A DNA stretch of 12,356 nt from Anaerolineae bacterium (GTDB lineage: Bacteria > Chloroflexota > Anaerolineae > JAAYZQ01): assembly GCA_016926595.1 (NCBI GenBank), contig JAFGOG010000586.1:1-12356 (forward strand), in the 5' to 3' direction. The notes beneath the pieces were generated by a model. That model made no database searches, was not told the origin of the DNA, and saw nothing but the letters and a program-made list of their open reading frames with translations. How positions within the stretch are numbered: the stretch's first letter is position 1; every line of letters begins with the position of its first letter. A program made the position numbers and the translations under genes. Positions 1 to 6,317 of the stretch are shown here, one piece after another.

Positions 1-2982
1 GGCGCGGCGCTGAACCACCGTTCGCCCTGGATCTTGACCAGCGAGGCCTCCAATCTGCTCACCTATTTTAGCAGCCGGGGGCCGGTCAACTTGAGCGGCG
101 GCGACGGCCGGGCCAAGCCGGACGTGATCGCCCCTGGCGCCGACGTGCTGTCCACCCGATCCAATTACCTCAGCACGCCCAGCACAGTCGGGCTATGGGG
201 CAACGAGCCAGGCGATGGCGACGGCGATGGCCGGCCAGACTATGCCTGGAGCGGAGGCACGTCGATGTCTTCGCCGCTGGTTACCGGCGCGGCGACGATC
301 CTGCGCGACTATTTCCAGGACATCCAGGGTCTGGGCAGCACGACCCCGCCCAGCGCGGCGCTGATCAAAGCGGCGCTGGTGAACGGCGCGGTCGACATGG
401 GCTATGGCTACGAGTCGCTTGCCTCGCCGCCCGCCGGCAAGGTTTATTATGGCGGGCGCAACCTCCAAGGGTGGGGCTTTGTCAACGTCGAGCAGTCGAT
501 CACCCCACGCGCGCCGCGCTCCTTCTTCTTTGACGACTTTACCAACATCACCAACTCTGCCCACCAGTCGACTATGGGCTCTAACAGCACGGGCGACTAT
601 GTGCAGTACACCATAGTCGTGGCCGATAGCAGCGAACCGCTCAAGGTCACTTTGACCTGGACCGACTACCAAGGCGGATCCTCCAGCTATGCCGTCAACA
701 ACCTCAACCTGCTGGTGACGGCGCCCGGCGGCGCGACCTACTATGGCAACAACTTTTCCGGCTCCTGGTCGGTCACCGGCGGATCGTACGACGCCAAGAA
801 CAACACCGAGGCGGTCTATCTCCAGAACCCGACGGCCGGCACCTGGACCGTCCGCGTAACGGACGCGTCACACGGCAGCGGTACGCAGCCGTTTGCACTG
901 TTTGTCTCTGGCGGGTTGGGGATCAACCCCTCGTGGACCCGCACCTGCTCCGGCACGGCAGGCACCTGCGCCAACGCGCGCGGCGGCACTTCAGGCCAGA
1001 CCTACGGGGGGACGGCGGTCAACTATTTCCCTTCGCTCAAGCCGCTGATCCAGCCGAAGGAGCACACGCCGGCCGGGGAGTCATTCACTAGCTCTTTCCG
1101 GTTGACCAATTGGGGGCGCAGCGCCGACACGATCAGCCTGTCGTCCGCAGTCACCGACATGACGGGCGACAGCGTGACCAACGTCACTGTCGCCTTTAGC
1201 CCAACCGGCCCTTTTGCCCTGACTTCGGGGGCGACGCAGGATGTGCAGGTCACGATCACGGTGGGTGGGGCGGTGCCCAAGGGGGCCTATGACGTCATGA
1301 TCACCGCCGCCTCGGCCGGTACGGGCAGCCGCAAGGATGCCATGGTGATCCCCCTCAACGTGCTCCCCAACGGCGACCTGTCCAACGAAATGCGGGTGGT
1401 GTCGCTGCCGGGCGCGCAGGTGATGCTCGATTTTTGGGCGACCGGGCAGACGCTGTGGGCCGGCTATCTGTCGGGCGAGGATCACAACAACGGCGAGGGC
1501 GTGGTGTGGGCCTCGTGCTCGACCGACGGCGGGACGACGTGGATAGACGTGGGGCTGGTGAGCGCCGAAGACGGGGCTCACTACTACGGGCCGGCCATCG
1601 CCGGCAACTCGACCGGCAGCAGCGTCACCTTTGTGTGGGTCAAGGCCAACCTGGCCGTCTATGCCCGCACCTGGACGCGGACGAGCGGCTGTACCGGCAC
1701 GTGGCGGTCTATCCAGACCCTGGCGACCTACCCTGGGGGCAACTACCGCATCGCCTACCCCGACGTGATCTATGATACCGACGGCACGATCCTGGTCACC
1801 TGGCGGAAGAACGACAATGCCAGCGGCGGCGCCGATGGGATTTTCTCCAACCAGTCGACCAACGACGGCGCGTCCTATGGGACCGCGGCCGGCGTCCCCG
1901 ACGCAAGCGGCACCGACGCGACCCACACGATGCCCCAATTGACGCTGGACACGACGCGAAACGAGGTGTGGATGGCCTATCGTAATAGCAGCAACAGCGG
2001 CGACGTCCGGCTGAAGCGGTGGGTCGGTTCCAGCAATTCCTGGGACGCCGCCGGCACCCGCCACATCTCCGTCGCTGCCACGACCGACGTCGAGACGCGC
2101 CCCGGCATCGGCTATGTGGCGGCGACCAACTCGCTGTGGGTGACGTGGCACCGCTATGCCAGCGCCGCCAACGCCACAGCCCGGCTGTACTATGTCCGCT
2201 CCAGCGCCGGGACACTGCCGGACCCGACGTGGGGCGCCACCCAGCAGTACCCGGTTGGCGTCCGTACGGCAGAGCTGCACCCGGCGATGGTGGTGGGCGA
2301 TGCCAGCTATGCCTATATCAGCTACCTGGCGTACAATGACGCGCTCCGTGGAGGCAACGCCTATGCGCTGCGGGCGCCGGCGGCCGGAGGGGCGCCCGAC
2401 ATGACCTACCAACTTTCGGCCACGGTGGACGATCCACCGCTGTATGCCCGGGGCAACGCCGGCTCGCCCAGACTGATGTGGGCGACGACGACGGTGAACG
2501 GGTCGAGCTCTACCGGGCCGGCGCTGCTCTATACCAAGAACCCGCCCAACAGCGGCAATCCTGACTATGGCGGCAACCTGGGGGTGGCGCAGACGCTGTA
2601 CAACCTGGAGGAGAACTTGGACGTCTATCTGAGCCAGGTAGGCGTGTCTCCCACCGCCGTCGAGCTGGCCCGCTTTGAGGGCTGGCCGGAGGGGCTGGCC
2701 ATCCACGTGGAGTGGGAGACGGTGACCGAGATCGACAACCTGGGCTTTAACCTGTATCGCGCCGAGTCGCCCGACGGGCCGTACGTCAAGCTGAACGAGG
2801 AGCTGATCCCCAGCCAGGCGCCGGGGTCGCCGGTGGGGGCGGTGTACGTGTGGCTGGACGAAGCGGTGCAGGCGGGCCAGACCTACTACTACAAGCTGGA
2901 GGACGTGGACGTCTATGGCCACACCACGATGCACGGGCCGGTGGAGGTAAGGGCCGGGCCGACGCTGAGGACCAGGCCGTAG
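1..2982 (+). CDS. KP-43-like subtilisin family (S8) secreted serine protease, 5' truncated by window edge
   Basis: The reading frame is open from base 1, so the true start, signal peptide and catalytic Asp and His lie upstream; the TTG at 34 is only an internal codon. Numbering from the window edge (993 residues), FSSRGP is at 23-28, followed by DGRAKPDVIAPG. The catalytic serine is S88 in GTSMSSP. A DGDGDGRPDY insert just before it looks like a calcium loop. Residues about 175-305 match the jelly-roll barrel that follows the catalytic domain in KP-43-type alkaline proteases (TLTWTDY, NNLNLLVTAPGG, AGTWTVRV). Residues about 355-458 look like an Ig/NEW3-type sandwich. Residues about 463-880 look like a sialidase/BNR propeller, with an Asp box STDGGTTW at 507-514 and a weaker one, STNDGASY, at 619-626. 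Residues 884-993 are an FN3-like C-terminal module shared with the protein at 6318-9875. There is no LPXTG or C-terminal membrane segment. The likely role is extracellular proteolysis with a substrate- or surface-binding tail. Protease assignment is firm; names for the middle domains are tentative. Confidence 0.9.
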   Translation, partial: GAALNHRSPWILTSEASNLLTYFSSRGPVNLSGGDGRAKPDVIAPGADVLSTRSNYLSTPSTVGLWGNEPGDGDGDGRPDYAWSGGTSMSSPLVTGAATILRDYFQDIQGLGSTTPPSAALIKAALVNGAVDMGYGYESLASPPAGKVYYGGRNLQGWGFVNVEQSITPRAPRSFFFDDFTNITNSAHQSTMGSNSTGDYVQYTIVVADSSEPLKVTLTWTDYQGGSSSYAVNNLNLLVTAPGGATYYGNNFSGSWSVTGGSYDAKNNTEAVYLQNPTAGTWTVRVTDASHGSGTQPFALFVSGGLGINPSWTRTCSGTAGTCANARGGTSGQTYGGTAVNYFPSLKPLIQPKEHTPAGESFTSSFRLTNWGRSADTISLSSAVTDMTGDSVTNVTVAFSPTGPFALTSGATQDVQVTITVGGAVPKGAYDVMITAASAGTGSRKDAMVIPLNVLPNGDLSNEMRVVSLPGAQVMLDFWATGQTLWAGYLSGEDHNNGEGVVWASCSTDGGTTWIDVGLVSAEDGAHYYGPAIAGNSTGSSVTFVWVKANLAVYARTWTRTSGCTGTWRSIQTLATYPGGNYRIAYPDVIYDTDGTILVTWRKNDNASGGADGIFSNQSTNDGASYGTAAGVPDASGTDATHTMPQLTLDTTRNEVWMAYRNSSNSGDVRLKRWVGSSNSWDAAGTRHISVAATTDVETRPGIGYVAATNSLWVTWHRYASAANATARLYYVRSSAGTLPDPTWGATQQYPVGVRTAELHPAMVVGDASYAYISYLAYNDALRGGNAYALRAPAAGGAPDMTYQLSATVDDPPLYARGNAGSPRLMWATTTVNGSSSTGPALLYTKNPPNSGNPDYGGNLGVAQTLYNLEENLDVYLSQVGVSPTAVELARFEGWPEGLAIHVEWETVTEIDNLGFNLYRAESPDGPYVKLNEELIPSQAPGSPVGAVYVWLDEAVQAGQTYYYKLEDVDVYGHTTMHGPVEVRAGPTLRTRP

Positions 2983-3015
2983 GGAGGTGTGTTTGGGACG
3001 CAGATAAACGCAGAT
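2650..3015 (+). repeat. Copy 1 of a long dispersed repeat encoding the C-terminal FN3-like module and the start of the 3' flank
   Basis: Aligned without gaps to 9543-9908. From 2665 through the stop codon (318 bp) I count 15 mismatches, about 95% identity; only four change an amino acid (K/R, E/D, K/M, H/Q). Homology continues for 33 bp past the stop with three mismatches and then ends. The first five codons (PTAVE versus PTAVA) are more diverged, marking the 5' edge. Confidence 0.93.
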
Positions 3016-3028
3016 AAACGCAGATATT
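2999..3028 (+). repeat. Three tandem 10-bp units (CGCAGATAAA type) between stop codon and terminator
   Basis: Units at 2999-3008, 3009-3018 and 3019-3028: the first two are identical, and the third is CGCAGATATT. The array begins 16 bp after the stop codon. A matching three-unit array follows the other gene that ends in the same module (9892-9921). Confidence 0.8.
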
Positions 3029-3044
3029 TGCGTATAATGGCAGA

Positions 3045-3080
3045 GACCCTAAGGGTTTTGGAAACCCTTGGGGTCTTTTG
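3045..3080 (+). terminator. Rho-independent terminator after the protease gene
   Basis: The left arm GACCCTAAGGGTTT (3045-3058) pairs with AAACCCTTGGGGTC (3062-3075) over 14 positions with one T-G wobble. The loop is 3 nt and TTTT follows at 3076-3079. It separates the protease from the transporter operon. Confidence 0.88.
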
Positions 3081-3091
3081 TCGGGCTTTAA

Positions 3092-3120
3092 TTGATCTAT
3101 TGGGCGTTCTGGGTTAGAAT
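3092..3120 (+). promoter_or_regulatory. Sigma-70-like promoter of the ABC transporter operon
   Basis: TTGATC (3092-3097), a 17-bp spacer, then TAGAAT (3115-3120). Transcription would begin near 3127, giving a leader of about 27 nt before the GTG start at 3154. It lies directly after the upstream terminator. The same -35 hexamer and spacer length occur at 6255-6283. Confidence 0.6.
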
Positions 3121-3153
3121 GGAAATGGGCAATAGAGCAAAGAGAGGGGTGGT

Positions 3154-4065
3154 GTGAGGCTCGGGCGCGTGGGGTTTAACCTGTCCTACCGGCGGCAGCT
3201 TGTGCTGTTCCTGGCGCCGTACCTGGTGGGCACGCTGGTGCTGGTCGCCCTCCCTGCCCTGGCCACGGTGGCCGTTTCCTTTACCAACTACCAGGCCATA
3301 GAGCCCCCCACCTGGACCGGGCTGGACAACTTTCGGCGGCTGGCCGAGACGCCGCTGGTGCGGCTGGGATTGTACAATACCCTCGTCTTTGCCGGCCTGG
3401 CGGTGCCGCTGCGGCTGGTAGGGGCGCTGGCGCTGGCGCTGCTGCTCGGCAGGCGCTCCCCAAGGTCCGGCAGCGGCCTGTACCGGGCGGCGGTCTATTT
3501 GCCGACGATCATGCCCGAAGCGGCCTATGCCCTGGTGTGGCTGTGGATCCTGAACCCGGTCTATGGGCCGCTGAATATGATCCTGGCTGCATTCGGGCTG
3601 CCGCAGCCGGCCTGGCTGGCCGAGGCCGGGACGGCGCGGCTGGCGGTCGTCCTGATGGCGCTGATGCAGCTCGGCGAGGGGTTTGTGGTGGTGCTGGCCG
3701 CGCGGCAGAACGTGCCGGCGGCGCTGTACGAGGCGGCCGAGGTGGACGGCGCCAACCGCTGGCAGGGCTTTTGGCGGATCACCCTGCCGCTGATCCTCCC
3801 CTGGCTGCTGCTGCTTGCCTGCCGCGACCTGGTGGCGGCGGTGCAGAACACTTTCACGCCGTCGTTCGTCCTGGCCTACGGCGGGCCGTACTATGCCACG
3901 ACCTTTTTGCCGCTGCTGATCTATGAGATCTCGTTCGATTTCGCCGACTGGGGGCTCGCCTCGGCGGTCCTGGTAGTGGTCTATGCCTGGATCCTGCTGC
4001 TGATTTTCGGGATCCGCAACCTGATCGAAGGGCTGCGCGGCCGTGTTGAGGCGGATGAGGGTTAG
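3154..4065 (+). CDS. Carbohydrate ABC transporter permease, MalF/UgpA-like (CUT1 family)
   Basis: A 303-residue inner-membrane subunit that would form half of the translocation channel of a binding-protein-dependent sugar importer. The N terminus has a basic start followed by a first membrane helix (about residues 15-42), and further hydrophobic segments fit the usual six-helix core. The cytoplasmic EAA loop that contacts the ATPase is clear at about 193-216: EAAEVDGANRWQGFWRITLP followed by LILP. The start is GTG at 3154, preceded by a purine-rich AGAGAGGGG site ending 4-5 nt upstream; no better start is visible before the first helix. It is the first gene of a three-gene operon and overlaps the next permease, which implies translational coupling. 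The length is typical. The exact sugar cannot be inferred. Membership of the CUT1 permease family is confident. Confidence 0.93.
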   Translation: MRLGRVGFNLSYRRQLVLFLAPYLVGTLVLVALPALATVAVSFTNYQAIEPPTWTGLDNFRRLAETPLVRLGLYNTLVFAGLAVPLRLVGALALALLLGRRSPRSGSGLYRAAVYLPTIMPEAAYALVWLWILNPVYGPLNMILAAFGLPQPAWLAEAGTARLAVVLMALMQLGEGFVVVLAARQNVPAALYEAAEVDGANRWQGFWRITLPLILPWLLLLACRDLVAAVQNTFTPSFVLAYGGPYYATTFLPLLIYEISFDFADWGLASAVLVVVYAWILLLIFGIRNLIEGLRGRVEADEG

Positions 4066-4882
4066 GCCCGCGGCCGTCGTCTACCACCTGGTGGGGCTGG
4101 CCTGCGCCGCCATCTTTCTCCTGCCCTTTTACTGGGCGGTGGTCGCTTCGCTGCGCCAGCCGGGCCTGCCTCCGCCGCGCACGGTGGAATGGTGGCCGCA
4201 GCCGGCCCACTGGGACAACTATGCCGAGCTGTTTCGCGTTGTGCCGATGGGGCGCTATGCCCTCAACTCGCTGATCGTGGCGGCGGCCGCCCTGCCGGCG
4301 ACGTTGCTCACCGCAGCGCTGGCCGGCTTTGCCCTGTCGCAGTTGGGCGCCGCGTGGCGGCGGCGGCTGGTGACGGCCAGCGTGGCGCTGCTGCTGATCC
4401 CCGGCATGGCGGTGTGGACCTTTCGCTTTCACATCCTGAACTGGCTGGGGCTGGTCGATACGCTGTGGGCGCTGATCGCGCCGGCGGTGGCCGGCGGCAG
4501 TCCGCTGTTCGTGCTGCTGTTTTACTGGGCCTGCTGGCGCATTCCGCCCGAGCTGTACGAATCGGCCCGGCTGGACGGGGCCGAGGCGTGGACGGTGTGG
4601 CGGCGGATCGCCTGGCCGCTGGTCCGGCCGACGACGGCGGCGGTGGCGGTGCTGGCCTTTGCCCTGTACTGGGGCGATTTTACGACGCCGGTGCTGTATA
4701 TCTTCCGGCCCGAGCTGTACACGCTGCCGATCGGGCTGCAATTGGTTAAGCAGATGGACGCCGCCAACCTGCCGCTGCTGATGGCCGGGTCGGTGCTGAT
4801 GACGGCGCCGGTGGCGGCGCTGTTCCTGGTGATACAGCGGCTGTTTCTGCGCGATCTGACCTTGAGCAGAGGAGCTGAATAG
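4055..4882 (+). CDS. Carbohydrate ABC transporter permease, MalG/UgpE-like (CUT1 family)
   Basis: The second channel subunit, 275 residues from the ATG at 4055. The EAA loop is at about 169-192: ESARLDGAEAWTVWRRIAWP then LVRP. A first helix (VVYHLVGLACAAIFLLPFYW) starts about eight residues in. The frame also opens at GTG 4043 (four extra residues). I prefer the ATG because it gives a conventional N terminus and has GAGG just upstream at 4048-4051, but the spacing is short and GTG 4043 remains possible. Either way the gene overlaps the stop of the upstream permease (4063-4065), a coupling arrangement. The binding-protein gene begins 2 nt after its stop. Together with the preceding permease it would form a heterodimeric channel. 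The family call is confident, the start less so. Confidence 0.91.
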   Translation: MRVRPAAVVYHLVGLACAAIFLLPFYWAVVASLRQPGLPPPRTVEWWPQPAHWDNYAELFRVVPMGRYALNSLIVAAAALPATLLTAALAGFALSQLGAAWRRRLVTASVALLLIPGMAVWTFRFHILNWLGLVDTLWALIAPAVAGGSPLFVLLFYWACWRIPPELYESARLDGAEAWTVWRRIAWPLVRPTTAAVAVLAFALYWGDFTTPVLYIFRPELYTLPIGLQLVKQMDAANLPLLMAGSVLMTAPVAALFLVIQRLFLRDLTLSRGAE

Positions 4883-4884
4883 GT

Positions 4885-6144
4885 ATGAAAAAAGCATGGC
4901 TTGTCGGGCTGGTTGTGTGCCTGCTGCTGGCCGGGTGCGGTGGGACGCCGGGAAAGCAGGTGTCGTTCATGGTCTTTGGCGACCCGGCGGAGCTGGCCGC
5001 CTACCAGCAGTTGGCGGCGGCCTTTGAGGCCAAGCGCCCCGACATCCAGGTCGAGCTGCGCCACGCGGCCAGCCAGGGCGACTATCAGAAGCAGTTGGTG
5101 ACCGCCTTTTCGGCCGGGGCCGAGCCGGACGTGATGCTGTTGAACTACCGGCGCGTGCTCCAGTTCGCCGCCCAGGGCGGGCTGGAGCCGCTGGGTCCCT
5201 ACCTGGACAAGAGCCAGGCGCTGCGCGCCGCCGACCTGTACCCCGAGGCGCTGGAGGCGTTCCAGTGGAACGGCCAGACCTGGTGCGTGCCGCAGAATAT
5301 CTCCAGCCTGGTGGTCTATTACAACCGCAGCCTGTTCGACGCGGCCGGGGTGGCCTATCCCACCGCCGGCTGGACCTGGGACGATTTTCTCCAGACCGCC
5401 CGGGCCCTGACCCGCGACCTGGACGGCGATGGGCAGACCGACCAGTATGGCGCCGGCATGTCGCCGGGGCTGATGCGGCTGGCGCCCTTTGTGTGGCAGA
5501 ACGGCGGGGAGCTGGTCGACGACCCGGCCCGGCCCACCCGGCTGGCCCTGGACAGCCCGGCGGCGCTGGAGGCGCTGCAGTGGTTCGTCGACCTCCAGGT
5601 GCGGGAGCGCGTCGTCCCCGACGCCACGGCCGAGCAGGCGGAGGAGAGCGAGAGCCGGTTCATGAACGGCCGGCTGGGGATGTTCCTGAACAGCCGCCGG
5701 GGCGTGCCGACCTACCGCACCATCGCCAACCTGGACTGGGACGTGGCGCCGCTGCCCCAGGGCGTGCAGGCCGCCGGGATCCTGCACAGCGACGCCTATT
5801 GCCTGGCAACCAGGGCCCGGGACAAGGAATCGGCCTGGGCGCTGATCGAGTTTGCCAACTCGGTCGAAGGCCAGACGCTGATGGCCGGCACGGGGCGCAC
5901 CGTCCCGTCGCTGCGCCAGGTGGCCGAGTCGCCGGCCTTTCTGGATCCGCAGCAGCGGCCGGACAGCAGCCAGGTATTCCTGGACACGATACCGGTCCTA
6001 CGGCGGTTGCCGCTCCTGGCCAAGTGGCCGATCATCGAGGAGACGGCCAGCCGCGAGATCGAGCGCGCCTTTTACGGGCAGGCCTCGGTCGAAGAGGCCG
6101 CGGCGGCGGCGATCTCGCTGACCATGGGCTATTTCGAGGAGTGA
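4885..6144 (+). CDS. Extracellular sugar-binding lipoprotein of the ABC transporter (SBP family 1)
   Basis: A 419-residue binding protein. It has a short lipoprotein signal: MKK, a hydrophobic stretch, then the lipobox LLAGC with Cys18 as the lipidated residue, so it should be anchored outside the cytoplasmic membrane. The mature part follows the cluster-1 binding-protein pattern: an early ligand-domain strand (VSFMVFGDP), AFEAKRPDIQVEL, a PDVMLLNYR strand near 81, WCVPQNISSLVVYYNRSLFDAAGV at about 133-156, and WTWDDFLQTARALT at 163-176. DLDGDGQTDQYG (178-189) is a calcium-loop-like insert often seen in this family. The start is ATG 4885, 2 nt after the permease stop, with AGAGGAG at 4868-4874. 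It is the last gene of the operon, whereas binding proteins are usually first. There is no ATPase gene beside it. Substrate unknown; probably a sugar or oligosaccharide. Confidence 0.94.
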   Translation: MKKAWLVGLVVCLLLAGCGGTPGKQVSFMVFGDPAELAAYQQLAAAFEAKRPDIQVELRHAASQGDYQKQLVTAFSAGAEPDVMLLNYRRVLQFAAQGGLEPLGPYLDKSQALRAADLYPEALEAFQWNGQTWCVPQNISSLVVYYNRSLFDAAGVAYPTAGWTWDDFLQTARALTRDLDGDGQTDQYGAGMSPGLMRLAPFVWQNGGELVDDPARPTRLALDSPAALEALQWFVDLQVRERVVPDATAEQAEESESRFMNGRLGMFLNSRRGVPTYRTIANLDWDVAPLPQGVQAAGILHSDAYCLATRARDKESAWALIEFANSVEGQTLMAGTGRTVPSLRQVAESPAFLDPQQRPDSSQVFLDTIPVLRRLPLLAKWPIIEETASREIERAFYGQASVEEAAAAAISLTMGYFEE

Positions 6145-6254
6145 CCGGTTCTTGTCGCTGTTCGCCAGGAAACGGAAGTCGTTACTACGCGGAACCACTG
6201 CATTCTCCGAAAGACTGTGAAAACACCACGGGTTTGTACGGTACCATGATCCTA

Positions 6255-6283
6255 TTGATCCTGGCATCGAAGTAGGGTACAAT
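6255..6283 (+). promoter_or_regulatory. Sigma-70-like promoter of the 1185-residue secreted protein
   Basis: TTGATC (6255-6260), a 17-bp spacer (6261-6277), then TACAAT (6278-6283). A start point near 6290 would leave a leader of about 28 nt. The 172-bp gap before this gene shows no convincing hairpin terminator for the binding-protein gene, so some read-through from the operon is possible. Confidence 0.65.
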
Positions 6284-6305
6284 AGAGGGCAATCGATAAC
6301 CCTAT

Positions 6306-6312
6306 AGGAGAG
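6306..6312 (+). promoter_or_regulatory. Ribosome binding site deciding the start at 6318
   Basis: AGGAGAG ends 5 nt before the ATG at 6318. The alternative in-frame GTG at 6312 overlaps this site and would have no spacing, so the ATG is the likely start. Confidence 0.75.
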
Positions 6313-6317
6313 TGCTC

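Noticed and set aside
1081..2934. 617-codon open frame on the - strand opposite the protease, and similar long antisense frames at 4522-5787, 6393-7523 and 7530-8786
   Set aside because: They lie opposite strongly supported genes; their translations are Arg/His/Gly/Val-rich with no domain motifs. Long antisense frames are expected in high-GC DNA.
2999..3028. CRISPR-like array made of the decamer units
   Set aside because: Units are 10 bp, directly tandem without spacers, and only three long; this is a simple tandem repeat.
3033..3038. Perfect TATAAT just before the hairpin at 3045
   Set aside because: There is no acceptable -35 hexamer 16-18 bp upstream, where the decamer array lies; a transcript from it would run straight into the terminator.
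6145..6254. Search for a terminator or operator after the binding-protein gene
   Set aside because: Only five-base complementary pieces and a GATCC-N4-GATCC direct repeat were found; none is convincing.
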